A stretch of DNA of 64,000 nucleotides from an uncultured Collinsella sp. (lineage in GTDB: Bacteria; Actinomycetota; Coriobacteriia; Coriobacteriales; Coriobacteriaceae), in contig CAUGJE010000008.1 of the NCBI GenBank assembly GCA_959599915.1, positions 1 to 64,000 of the forward strand, written 5' to 3'. The position numbers and the translations under genes were made by a program. This document shows, in pieces, positions 23,501 through 32,173 of this stretch (positions are counted from its first letter, which is position 1; the number at the start of each line of letters is the position of its first letter). The notes under the pieces were generated by a model. The model had not been told where the DNA came from. It ran no database searches and saw only the letters and a list, made by a program, of their open reading frames with translations.

Positions 23501-26182
23501 CTACTCCTTCTCGACCGCGCGCATGATCGCCTTGTAGATCTCCATCAGCGGAATGATCAGGAAGGCAAGACCCAGGGCAGCGACAACGCCCTTGAGCTCG
23601 AGCGTCACGGGGCCAAAGAACATCTCGGCAAGCGTCGGCTGCACGGTTACGATCACCGTCAGCACCAGCGCCAGCGCGGCAGAGGCCCACAGCCACTTGT
23701 TCTGCTTCTTCATCTTAAACAGCGACGTGCGACGGCTGCGCATATTGAAGCAGTGGAAAATTTCGACCATGTTGAGCGTGATGAACGCCATCATCACGCC
23801 TTCCTCGTCGGCGGTGCCGGCGATCATATCGGCGATGTGGATGTAGCCCATGTCAAAGTACACGCCCACAAAGAAGCTCGCCAGCACCAGCACGGTGATG
23901 ATTAGGCCCTGGACCACGCAGTCCAGACCCATATGTCCGGCAAAGACACCGTCCTTGGCGTTGCGCGGCTTGCGCTTCATGATGTTGCCCTCGGCATCCT
24001 CCATGCCCAACGCGAGCGCGGGGAAGCAGTCGGTAACCAGGTTCACCCACAGCAGCTGCACCGGCTGGAAGATGGTAAAGCCGATGAGCGTGGCGATAAA
24101 CACCGAGAACACCTCGGCAAGGTTGGCCGAAAGCAGGAACTGGATGACCTTGCGGATGTTGTCGTAGATGCGGCGACCCTCTTCGCAGGCGCCGATGATA
24201 GTGGCGAAGTTGTCGTCGGCGAGCACCATGTCGGCGACGTTCTTGGTGACGTCGGTGCCGGTGATGCCCATGCCCACGCCAATGTCGGCGCGCTTGATGG
24301 ACGGGGCGTCGTTGACGCCGTCGCCCGTCATGGCGACAATCTGGTCGCGCGACTTCCACGCCTCGACGATGCGGGTCTTGTGCTCGGGCTGGACGCGGGC
24401 GTACACGCCAAAGTCCTCGATGTGCGCGTCGAGCTCCTCGTCGCTCATGCGGTCGAGATCGGCGCCTGTGATGGCCTGGCTGCGATCGGTGACGATGCCC
24501 AGCTGCTTGGCGATGGCCACGGCGGTGTCGATGTGGTCGCCCGTGATCATGACGGTGCGGATACCGGCGTCGTGGGCCTCGCGGATAGCGTCAGCGACCT
24601 CGGGACGGACCGGGTCAATCATGCCGGATAGCCCGCAGAAGACCAGGTCATGCTCGAGCGCGGCGGGGCTGCAGTCGGCCGGGACCTCGGTGTAGGTGCG
24701 GCTTGCCAGCGCCAGCACGCGCAGGGCCTCGTCGGCCATGGCCTTGTTGGCGGCCACGAGCTCGGCACGACGCTCCTCGGTCAGGGGGACGACCTTGTCG
24801 CCGTCGTAGATATGGGTGCACAGGCCGATCACCACATCGGGCGCGCCCTTGGTGTACTGCTCATACTCGCCGTCCAGGGTCTCGACGACCACGGACATCA
24901 TCTTACGGCCGGAGTCGAACGGGGCCTCGCCCACACGCGGATGCTCGGCGGTCAGGCCGGTGAGCCCCGCCTTGCCGGCATCGTTGACGAGCGCGCACTC
25001 AGTCGGCTCGCCCACGGCCTCGCCCAGCTCCTCGTCCCACTGGGCATCGGAGCACAGGGCCATACCGGCCAGGAACTTTTCCTGGGGCGCGGCGAGCTCG
25101 TGCTTGACGACGGTCATCTTGTTCTGGGTAAGCGTGCCGGTCTTGTCCGAGCAGATGGTCTGCGTGCAGCCGAGTGTCTCGACAGCAGAAAGCTTGCGGA
25201 TAATCGCCTGGCGCTTGGCCATCTTGGTCACGCCGAGCGAAAGGACGATAGTCACGACGGCGACCAAGCCCTCGGGGATGGCGGCGACGGCGAGCGAGAC
25301 GGCGACCATAAAGGTGTCGAGCAGGGCAGTTGGGTCGGTAAGGACGTTGCCCACGCCGTGGCGGACGATGTCGACACCAAAGATCACGACGCAGATGACG
25401 ATAACCATGATGGTGAGGATGCGGCTGAGCTCGGCGAGCTTCACCTGCAGCGGCGTGAGCTCTTCCTTGGCCTCGGCCAGGGCGCCGGCAATCTTGCCCA
25501 TCTCGGTGTTCATGCCGGTGCCGACCACGACGGCGCGACCGCGGCCGTACACCACGGTGGAGCCCATGTAGCACATGTTCTTGCGGTCGCCGAGCGGCAC
25601 GTCGTCGGTGCCCGCGGCAAGCTCGATCACGTTGGCGTGCTTCTCTACGGGCACGGACTCGCCGGTGAGTGCGGCCTCCTCGATCTTCATCGTGGCGCTC
25701 TCGAGCACGCGGCAGTCGGCCGGGACGGAGTCGCCCGCCTCGAGCATGATTACATCGCCGGGAACGAGCTCGGCGCTCGGCAGGTGCACGAGTTTGCCGT
25801 CGCGCAGCACCTTGGACTGCGCCGCGCTCATCTCCTGCAGGGCCTCGAGGGCCTCCTCGCTCTTGGCTTCCTGGACCACGCCCAGCACCGAGTTGATGAT
25901 AACGACGAACATGATAATGGCGACGTCGGCAAAGTCGGGCTCGCCCTTGACCATGCCCGTGAGCGCGCTGATAACGGCGGCAACGATCAGCATGATGACC
26001 ATGGGGTCGGCCATCTGCTCAAAGAAGCGCTTCCACAACGGGGTCTTCTCGGCTTCCTCGAGCTTGTTAGGGCCTGTCTTGGCAAGGCGCGACGACGCCT
26101 CGTCGTTGCTCAGGCCGAGGTTCTCATCGACACCCTGGTCGCTGAGTACCTCCGCCGCGGCGGACAGGTATTCCTTTTGCAT
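23501..26182 (-). CDS. Calcium-type P-type ATPase (P2 class)
   Basis: An 893-aa cation pump. It has an N-terminal cation-ATPase domain (SNDEASSRLAKTGPNKLEE), the actuator loop LTGESVPVEK, the phosphorylation site CSDKTGTLTQNK near residue 345, the hinge TGDGVNDAPSIKRADIGVGM, and six C-terminal membrane segments. In M4 the sequence AAIPEGLVAVVTIVLSLG carries the PEGL motif of SERCA/PMR1-type Ca2+ pumps, and M6 has NLVTD. Ca2+ export is therefore likely, though Mn2+ or Na+ cannot be excluded. AGGAGGGG precedes the ATG by 8 nt and can be hidden in the leader fold at 26191-26291. Confidence 0.93.
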   Translation of the reverse strand: MQKEYLSAAAEVLSDQGVDENLGLSNDEASSRLAKTGPNKLEEAEKTPLWKRFFEQMADPMVIMLIVAAVISALTGMVKGEPDFADVAIIMFVVIINSVLGVVQEAKSEEALEALQEMSAAQSKVLRDGKLVHLPSAELVPGDVIMLEAGDSVPADCRVLESATMKIEEAALTGESVPVEKHANVIELAAGTDDVPLGDRKNMCYMGSTVVYGRGRAVVVGTGMNTEMGKIAGALAEAKEELTPLQVKLAELSRILTIMVIVICVVIFGVDIVRHGVGNVLTDPTALLDTFMVAVSLAVAAIPEGLVAVVTIVLSLGVTKMAKRQAIIRKLSAVETLGCTQTICSDKTGTLTQNKMTVVKHELAAPQEKFLAGMALCSDAQWDEELGEAVGEPTECALVNDAGKAGLTGLTAEHPRVGEAPFDSGRKMMSVVVETLDGEYEQYTKGAPDVVIGLCTHIYDGDKVVPLTEERRAELVAANKAMADEALRVLALASRTYTEVPADCSPAALEHDLVFCGLSGMIDPVRPEVADAIREAHDAGIRTVMITGDHIDTAVAIAKQLGIVTDRSQAITGADLDRMSDEELDAHIEDFGVYARVQPEHKTRIVEAWKSRDQIVAMTGDGVNDAPSIKRADIGVGMGITGTDVTKNVADMVLADDNFATIIGACEEGRRIYDNIRKVIQFLLSANLAEVFSVFIATLIGFTIFQPVQLLWVNLVTDCFPALALGMEDAEGNIMKRKPRNAKDGVFAGHMGLDCVVQGLIITVLVLASFFVGVYFDMGYIHIADMIAGTADEEGVMMAFITLNMVEIFHCFNMRSRRTSLFKMKKQNKWLWASAALALVLTVIVTVQPTLAEMFFGPVTLELKGVVAALGLAFLIIPLMEIYKAIMRAVEKE

Positions 26183-26190
26183 ATAGAGTC

Positions 26191-26291
26191 CCCTCCTGGG
26201 ATTCGGGCCACTCAGCAGATTGATGCCCGATCATAATTCCCAGGAGAAGGGCAAGGGCTCATCAAGGCTGCCGTGCTGAGCGGCAGTTGAT
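26191..26291 (-). promoter_or_regulatory. Candidate kissing-loop leader RNA of the P-type ATPase
   Basis: The minus-strand RNA forms a first hairpin (ATCAA-CTGCCG, loop CTCAGCA, CGGCAG-CC-TTGAT). A second one has CTCCTGGGA/TCCCAGGAG, a 7-nt internal bulge, TCGGGC/GCCCGA, and a 16-nt loop containing TGCTGAG. The two loops are complementary over 7 nt. The 3' strand TCCCAGGAG includes the Shine-Dalgarno of the ATPase, so folding would block translation. It does not match the M-box or yybP-ykoY motifs as I know them. Confidence 0.6.
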
Positions 26292-26530
26292 AGTGGAGCT
26301 ATGGTACCCCAAAGCGGCGCGTCTAGCCATAACATTCCAATTGGAAACACGGCTCGAGTGCAACGGTGCAGACCGTGTGATGCTCAATGTTGGTAAAACG
26401 TTTTTTCTTCGGCACTTCGTCAAACTGAAATATCGCCCAGATAACAGCGGTTAGAGCGGTTGGTATAGATTTTTCATATACCGTTTTTCCCGCAAAAAAT
26501 GAACTTCTTAATCGGCATACGGTCGTTTTT

Positions 26531-26561
26531 TTGGGGTATTCGGTCGGTATTTCGTTATAAT
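26531..26561 (+). promoter_or_regulatory. Promoter of pyk
   Basis: A consensus -10 TATAAT at 26556-26561 with a weak -35 (TTGGGG, 19-nt spacing) gives a leader of about 57 nt before pyk. The rest of 26292-26624 shows no gene and is more AT-rich than its surroundings. Confidence 0.6.
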
Positions 26562-26624
26562 CAACTCGATTTTATTTCTTATGGTTTATCTATCAGCGCA
26601 AGACGATGTCAGATGGAGGTCTGA

Positions 26625-28085
26625 ATGTACAAGCGCACTAAGATTGTATGCACCATGGGTCCCGCCTGCGATAGCGACGAGACCATCCGCGAGATGATCA
26701 AGGCGGGCATGAACGTCGCCCGTTTTAACTTCTCGCACGGCTCCTACGACGAGCACCACGGTCGCATCGAGCGCGTCCGTCGTATTTCCAAGGAGCTCGG
26801 TCTGCCCGTCGGCATCCTGCTCGACACCAAGGGCCCCGAGGTCCGCACCGGCCTTCTGGTCGACGGCAAGAAGGTTGCCGTCAAGACCGGCGACAAGATC
26901 GTCGTCACCGCTCAGCCCACGTCCGAGGATTTCCACGGCACCGCTGAGCACATCTCCCTCGACTACCTGGCTCTGCCCTCCGAGGTCGAGAAGGGCTCCC
27001 TCATCCTGATCGATGACGGCCTGGTTGCCCTCGAGGTCGAGTCCGTCAGTGGCCAGGACATGACCTGCGTCGTTAAGAACGACGGCCTGATCGGCGAGCG
27101 CAAGGGCGTCAACATGCCCAACGTCAACATCTCGCTGCCCGCTATCACCGAGCGCGATCGTCAGGACATCCTCTTTGGCCTGACCGAGAACATCGACTAC
27201 ATCGCCGCTTCCTTCATCCGTGATGGCGAGTCCGTCCGCGGCATCCGCAAGCTTTGCCGCGAGAACGGTGGCGAGCACGTGACGATCTTCCCGAAGATCG
27301 AGTGTGCCCTGGGCGTCGAGAACTTCGACGAGATCCTCGAGGCTTCCGACGGCATCATGGTCGCCCGTGGCGACCTGGGCATCGAGATCAAGCCCGAGCT
27401 TGTTCCGCACATCCAGAAGGAGATCATCGCCAAGTGCAACGCGGCCTACAAGCCCGTTATCACCGCTACGCAGATGCTCGACTCCATGCAGCAGAACCCG
27501 CGCCCGACGCGCGCCGAGGTTGCCGACGTTGCTAACGCCATCTACGACGGCACCGACGCCGTTATGCTCTCTGGCGAGTCCGCTGCCGGTAAGTACCCGG
27601 TCGAGGCCGTTAAGATGCAGGCCAGCATTGCTCTCGAGACCGAGAAGTACCTCCCGGCCCACGCTCCACTCGAGGTTCCGGCCGATGCTCACGGCACCCG
27701 CGTTGTCAACAACGTTGTGGGTATGTCCGCTGTGAACATGGCCACCACCGTTGGCGCCAAGTGCATCACCGTGCCGACGACCACCGGTCGTACCGCTCGC
27801 CTGATCTCGCACTTCCGCCCCAACATGCCGATCTGCGCGTTCTCCCGCCACGAGTGGGCCGTCCAGCAGATGATCATGTACTGGGGCGTTATCCCGCACC
27901 AGGCCGAGATTACCCAGGGCACCGTCAACGGCACGATCGTCAAGGCGATCGAGACCGCTAAGGAGCTCGGCTACGTCGAGGCCGGCGATCTGACCGTCGC
28001 TACCGCCGGCGATCCCCGCATGAGTGTTCAGCTCGAGGACAAGGTCTCCTCGACCAACGTCGCTTACGTCGCTCAGGTGCGCTAA
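26625..28085 (+). CDS. pyk: Pyruvate kinase
   Basis: A 486-aa enzyme converting phosphoenolpyruvate and ADP to pyruvate and ATP. It starts MYKRTKIVCTMGPACDSDE and shows FNFSHGSYDEH, LLDTKGPEVRTG, the active-site region ITATQMLDSM, and the C-terminal regulatory domain (residues about 355-486). GGAGG lies 7 nt upstream. Codon use is markedly more biased to C-ending and GTT/GCT codons than in its neighbours, as in highly expressed genes. It has its own promoter and terminator. Confidence 0.97.
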   Translation: MYKRTKIVCTMGPACDSDETIREMIKAGMNVARFNFSHGSYDEHHGRIERVRRISKELGLPVGILLDTKGPEVRTGLLVDGKKVAVKTGDKIVVTAQPTSEDFHGTAEHISLDYLALPSEVEKGSLILIDDGLVALEVESVSGQDMTCVVKNDGLIGERKGVNMPNVNISLPAITERDRQDILFGLTENIDYIAASFIRDGESVRGIRKLCRENGGEHVTIFPKIECALGVENFDEILEASDGIMVARGDLGIEIKPELVPHIQKEIIAKCNAAYKPVITATQMLDSMQQNPRPTRAEVADVANAIYDGTDAVMLSGESAAGKYPVEAVKMQASIALETEKYLPAHAPLEVPADAHGTRVVNNVVGMSAVNMATTVGAKCITVPTTTGRTARLISHFRPNMPICAFSRHEWAVQQMIMYWGVIPHQAEITQGTVNGTIVKAIETAKELGYVEAGDLTVATAGDPRMSVQLEDKVSSTNVAYVAQVR

Positions 28086-28117
28086 ATCGCACTTGCAAGC
28101 ACGCTTGCATTGCAAAA

Positions 28118-28151
28118 GGGCCCGGAAGGCTTTGCCTTCCGGGCCCTTTTT
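28118..28151 (+). terminator. pyk terminator
   Basis: A 13-bp perfect stem GGGCCCGGAAGGC/GCCTTCCGGGCCC with loop TTT, followed by TTTTT. Confidence 0.92.
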
Positions 28152-28287
28152 AGACCTTCTTCGTATGCCGCATCATCGATTTGTGTTCAGTCGCAAGCCT
28201 CTCCGATGCCGAGCGCACCACCGAAGACGCCCTGCGACGGGAGCCGTTGGTCAATTGGAATGAACTGTTCACCGTTAAGCCGGCCGG

Positions 28288-29136
28288 CTAGCAGCTAGCG
28301 ATCAGGGGGACTGCGGGAACGTCAGAAGCAGCAACGCGAGCCGCAAATCCCGCCTCGGTCAGCTCGATGACCTCGGTAAACGTTGCATCGAAAAACTCCT
28401 CGGTTAGCAGGCGATACGGCGGATGATCGGGCTCGCCGGGGTTTTCGCGTACAATCTCGTGCATGACGCCGATAGTCTTGAGCACATATTCTTTATGGAT
28501 GGGATACTGCCCAAAACGCGTCGCAGCGGTATAGAGGCGATCGGTCGCACGCGGAATGGAAACGATGCCCAGCGTCTTGCCAAACCAGTCAAAGTCGCCT
28601 TGCTTTTTAATGCGGAATTCCTCGCACGGCTTGCCGCCGTGCGCCTCCAGGTACTGATTCACGCGCGTATTCCATACGGTATCCGCCACCAGATGCGACC
28701 AGACGCCCAGCGTCAAATCGAGCAGCGACTGCGCCACGTCACCGGGCGCGAGCGAAAGCTCGCTAGCACCGGGACCAGCAACCGGCTCGGCGTCCTTGTA
28801 GCGTTGGGGATAATGCACCCGATTGAGTCGCTCGCGCTCCTCGGCGATCGAGGTCGCGGCAGCCGGCGTACCAACAGACGCCCCTTTGAGCAGCGGCGCC
28901 ACATAGGTATTCCAGAACTCGTGCTCGCGCGGCTTAGGGATAGGCTCGGGGTTTGCAAAGTGCGTAATGCGATACGGAATGGGATCAGCGATACCAGGGA
29001 CCATATAGCCCACGAAGATATCCGGAACCACGCAGCCAAACAAAAAGGCATTGCGGTCGCGCACGCTATTGGCAAGCGCGCCGGTGCACTCCAGCAAACG
29101 CTCCGTCTGAGCGATATGAATGTTCCAGCTTGGCAT
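28288..29136 (-). CDS. Zinc-dependent phospholipase C family protein
   Basis: A 282-aa protein beginning MPSWNIHIAQTERLLE and containing FLFGCVVPDIFVGYMVPG, ITHFA, and SLLDLTLGVWSHLVADTVWN. These are the Trp/His/Asp-His ligand motifs of the Zn_dep_PLPC family. In Coriobacteria and Clostridia such proteins without a signal peptide are common and their substrate is unknown. No leader peptide is seen here, so phospholipase secretion should not be assumed. The ATG at 29136 follows GGGGGTGG. It is monocistronic and converges with pyk. Confidence 0.85.
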   Translation of the reverse strand: MPSWNIHIAQTERLLECTGALANSVRDRNAFLFGCVVPDIFVGYMVPGIADPIPYRITHFANPEPIPKPREHEFWNTYVAPLLKGASVGTPAAATSIAEERERLNRVHYPQRYKDAEPVAGPGASELSLAPGDVAQSLLDLTLGVWSHLVADTVWNTRVNQYLEAHGGKPCEEFRIKKQGDFDWFGKTLGIVSIPRATDRLYTAATRFGQYPIHKEYVLKTIGVMHEIVRENPGEPDHPPYRLLTEEFFDATFTEVIELTEAGFAARVAASDVPAVPLIASC

Positions 29137-29215
29137 AGCCACCCCCATAAAAACCTGGATAACTATACCATCACGGCAACGCCGCGCGGGCCGCTACGCA
29201 CGCTCTACGCAGCAA

Positions 29216-29986
29216 CTATTCCGCAGCGCCGCTCTCGGTTCCATACGAAGACACCGGCGCCTCGACCACATGGTGATATCGATCGATATAGATGGCGCGG
29301 GCACCCAGGCGTCGTACCAAATCCTGATGGTGCGTGCTCATCAAGACCGTCTTACCGGCAGCAACATAGGCCAGTAGAAAGTTGACCACGATGTCGCACG
29401 AGTCCTCGTCAAGTCCGTTGGTAGGCTCGTCGAGCACCAGGATATCGGGGTTCATCGACACGACGGCAGCCAGCGCCACGCGCTTCTTTTGCCCGCCCGA
29501 AAGCTGATAGGGCGAGGCATCGACCAGATCGGCAACCTGGAACAGCTCCATGGCATCGCGCACGCGGCGCTCGAGCTCGTCTGCCGGCAGCCCCATCTGC
29601 GCGGGACCAAAAGCAACTTCCTCGCCCACCGTAGCGCAGAACAGCTGGGCGTCGGCATTTTGAAACACAAAACCTACGCGCTGATGAAAACGCTGAGCGG
29701 CCGCGGAATCCTTGAGATATGCCGCATCGATCACGTGCCCGTCAAACAGGTACGCACCCGCGTCCGCTAGTTCAAGACCGTTGATAAGGCGCATAATCGT
29801 CGTCTTACCGCAGCCGTTGGGACCGAGTAGGGCAACGAGTTCACCACGATCGACCTGCAGCGACACACCATCGACAACCGTATGGCCCGCATAGGAGAAC
29901 ACCACGTCGCGCAGCTCGATGAGCGGCGTGGCCTCGGCGCCGCCCGCACCGTTCGTGCCCGCCGCACTATTCATATCGATCGTCAA
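29216..29986 (-). CDS. cbiO: ECF transporter ATPase CbiO
   Basis: ABC ATPase of a cobalt/nickel ECF transporter. It has Walker A LLGPNGCGKTT, the Q-loop within VGFVFQNADAQLFC, signature QLSGGQKKRVALA, and Walker B PDILVLDEPTNGLDED with a switch His (STHH). The FQNADxQ(L/I) form is typical of EcfA/CbiO. A TTG at 29986 with GGGAAGGG 7 nt upstream is the likely start; the ATG four codons later lacks spacing. It follows cbiQ by about 46 nt in the order cbiM-cbiQ-cbiO. Confidence 0.92.
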   Translation of the reverse strand: MTIDMNSAAGTNGAGGAEATPLIELRDVVFSYAGHTVVDGVSLQVDRGELVALLGPNGCGKTTIMRLINGLELADAGAYLFDGHVIDAAYLKDSAAAQRFHQRVGFVFQNADAQLFCATVGEEVAFGPAQMGLPADELERRVRDAMELFQVADLVDASPYQLSGGQKKRVALAAVVSMNPDILVLDEPTNGLDEDSCDIVVNFLLAYVAAGKTVLMSTHHQDLVRRLGARAIYIDRYHHVVEAPVSSYGTESGAAE

Positions 29987-30032
29987 AACGTCGCCCTTCC
30001 CTAGTTGCATCCCCAGCCGGAACCAGCAGCGC

Positions 30033-30875
30033 CTACAGCACCGCGCACAACACGGCGAGCAGAACCACGCCGGCCGCATAGACCGCATCGCGCCAGCCAA
30101 ACCCGGCGCGTGCAGGCGCCGGGTACACGCCGGCAAAGCCGCGGCAAAGCATAGCCTCGTCCATCGCGCGGCTGCACTCCATCGCCTTGATAAACGTCAT
30201 GCCCATGATACCCGCCAGCGAGTCGGTGCGCGAAAAACCCGCAGGCGCGGAACCGACGCTGCGCAGCATGACCGATTCGCACAGATCGTGCGCTGTGCGT
30301 CCCAGCACCTCGATATGCTTGAGCGCCATATCGAAAGTAAAGATGACCTCGTCGGGCAGGTGCAGCATCTTAAGCGCCGCCGACATGCGGCTCCAGGTGA
30401 GCGTCCACGAAACACCCAGCACCAGCGACACGTTAATGAACGTCTTGAGTGCAATCTTGAGCATGGCGCCCGAGGCAGAAGCACCCAGCAGCAGGGCAGG
30501 CAGCGCCAGAACCACGGCAAACCCCGCGGCAGCCAACGCCGGCACAAAGGTAGCGCGCAGCCCGCGTACGGGGCGCACCGCGACCAGCACCAACGCGATC
30601 GCCGCCATCAACATGAGGTACAGCGGGCTCTGTGTCAGACACACGCACAGGACGCAGACGAACATCCCCACCAGGCGCACCGGAGCCGAAACGCAAGAAA
30701 GGGCGCGGTCGACCATCGACCCGCCCTTGTTCGCGCCTCCACCCAGGCGAACCCGCTCAAGCAGGCTCGCCAGGTGCAGGACGTTCTTTTGCATCACACG
30801 ATGCCGAGCCCCCGCGGGCTCGTAACGCTGCTCGACCGCAAGCCAACTAGGCAGCTCGGCTATTGCCATGAGCAC
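30033..30875 (-). CDS. cbiQ: ECF transporter transmembrane protein CbiQ
   Basis: A 280-aa membrane protein of the EcfT/CbiQ family with about five to six helices. The two cytoplasmic coupling motifs are visible in the C-terminal half, in the stretches ECSRAMDEAMLCRGF and the earlier helical region. It couples the CbiO ATPase to CbiM. It begins 28 nt inside the end of cbiM; a GTG at 30875 has best spacing to AAGGA, though the ATG two codons later is possible. Confidence 0.9.
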   Translation of the reverse strand: MLMAIAELPSWLAVEQRYEPAGARHRVMQKNVLHLASLLERVRLGGGANKGGSMVDRALSCVSAPVRLVGMFVCVLCVCLTQSPLYLMLMAAIALVLVAVRPVRGLRATFVPALAAAGFAVVLALPALLLGASASGAMLKIALKTFINVSLVLGVSWTLTWSRMSAALKMLHLPDEVIFTFDMALKHIEVLGRTAHDLCESVMLRSVGSAPAGFSRTDSLAGIMGMTFIKAMECSRAMDEAMLCRGFAGVYPAPARAGFGWRDAVYAAGVVLLAVLCAVL

Positions 30876-31929
30876 CGCTTTCCTTGACCGTCAGCGAGAC
30901 CAGGCGGAATGCGATGGTGAGCACCGCCACGCCAATCACGCCCGAAAGAATATACATCGCGGCCTGGCCGGCAAAGCCAAGGCCCTGCTCCTCGGAATAG
31001 GCCTGCAGATAATCGCCCGTGGGCAGGGCATCGGCAAAGGTCGGAGTGTCGAGACCGACCGAAGCCTGCAGACTGTCGTCACCAGCCTCCTGAACGGCGG
31101 TCGCGGCGCCCTCGGCGTCCCACTCACCCCAGGCGTCACCGGTGGCGAGCAAGCCGAGCGGCGTAGCCACGACAAGCACGGCGACCAGAATGAGCGTGGG
31201 AATCAGGGAAGTCTTCTTGGCGGTACCATCGGCGGCAAGCTGGCCATCGGCGGCTTCGGGGCCGACGATAATGCTCGGCGCCGTCTTCTTAATGAAGCCG
31301 TAGATGGCGGCCGTCGCCACGCCCTCGATCACGCCGGCAACCAGCATATGCGGGATCAACATGGCCGGAATAGCCACGGACAGCGGGAAGGGGCAGTACA
31401 GAGGGGCGCCCGAAGCGTTGGTGAAGAGCATCGGCTGAATACCAAACTCGATTGCCGCGCACAGGGCCGCCAGGCACAGGCCGACCCAACCGCTCACGAT
31501 GGCAGAAACCGAGGTGCCCCAGCTCTTGTCGTGCAGACGGCTGTTGAGCGCACGGAACACGATAGCAGCGACAAACGGCAGCACAAAGGCCATGTTAAAG
31601 CAGTTGGCGCCAAACGACAGAACGCCGCCGTCGCCAAACAGCAGCGCCTGCAGCGCCAGCGCGACCGAGACAGCGATAGCCGCGGCCTCGGGGCCCAGCA
31701 GCAGCGCGATGAGTGCGCCGCCGACGGCGTGACCAGTGGTGCCGCCGGGCAGCGGCACGTTGAACATCATGAGCAAAAAGGAGAACGCAGCGCAAATACC
31801 CAGAAAGGCCATATGCTCGCGATCGAGCGTGGCGCGCACTTTCTTGATGCAGTGAACCCATACGGGCACCATCGCCACCGCCATAACGGCATCGGTCTGC
31901 GGGGACAGGTAGTTATCTGGAATGTGCAT
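30847..31929 (-). CDS. cbiM: Cobalt/nickel ECF substrate-specificity protein CbiM with fused C-terminal CbiN/PDGLE-type domain
   Basis: A 360-aa protein. MHIPDNYLSP places the metal-binding His at position 2 as in CbiM/NikM. Conserved motifs follow (FNVPLPGGTTGHAVGGALIA, LALQALLFGDGG, and the SFGANCFNMAF loop). After about residue 240 comes an extra region with two membrane segments around a soluble loop (TLILVAVLVVATPLGLLATG; YILSGVIGVAVLTIAFRL). It resembles CbiN/PDGLE and explains the absence of a separate cbiN. The NikR-like site upstream suggests Ni2+ rather than Co2+. Confidence 0.92.
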   Translation of the reverse strand: MHIPDNYLSPQTDAVMAVAMVPVWVHCIKKVRATLDREHMAFLGICAAFSFLLMMFNVPLPGGTTGHAVGGALIALLLGPEAAAIAVSVALALQALLFGDGGVLSFGANCFNMAFVLPFVAAIVFRALNSRLHDKSWGTSVSAIVSGWVGLCLAALCAAIEFGIQPMLFTNASGAPLYCPFPLSVAIPAMLIPHMLVAGVIEGVATAAIYGFIKKTAPSIIVGPEAADGQLAADGTAKKTSLIPTLILVAVLVVATPLGLLATGDAWGEWDAEGAATAVQEAGDDSLQASVGLDTPTFADALPTGDYLQAYSEEQGLGFAGQAAMYILSGVIGVAVLTIAFRLVSLTVKESGAHGNSRAA

Positions 31930-31986
31930 ATACGCCTCCCGGTTGCCGGCACATGGGATTGCAGCGCCGCTTGAACCATTTCATCA

Positions 31987-32014
31987 GTGTTACGAGCTAG
32001 ATGATTCGTAACAC
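31987..32014. promoter_or_regulatory. NikR-like operator upstream of cbiMQO
   Basis: GTGTTAC-N14-GTAACAC, a perfect inverted repeat that extends to GTGTTACGA/TCGTAACAC. It lies 58 nt upstream of cbiM. This half-site and spacing equal the NikR signature reported for nickel-transport operons in some bacteria. No nikR gene is in the window. Confidence 0.65.
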
Positions 32015-32031
32015 GCCGCAGGCTATGATAG

Positions 32032-32067
32032 CAAAACGGCGCGCCGCCACAAAAGCAGCACGCCGTT
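32032..32067 (-). terminator. pheT terminator
   Basis: Minus-strand AACGGCG/CGCCGTT stem with a GC-rich interior, followed by TTTTGC, about 105 nt after the pheT stop. Confidence 0.55.
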
Positions 32068-32173
32068 ATGTAATGCGCGTGTCATATATGCAGGCTCAGC
32101 GATGCGTTATACCGAGCATAGCAGTCACGCAGGATCGGCAGCAGCCACCGCTGACCTATACCCATCGCAAGCC

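Noticed and set aside
26181..26340. ATPase leader as an M-box or yybP-ykoY riboswitch
   Set aside because: The conserved sequence blocks of those classes, as I know them, are not present.
31930..32173. Cobalamin riboswitch before cbiM
   Set aside because: No B12-box-like sequence is seen; the region instead has the NikR-like inverted repeat.
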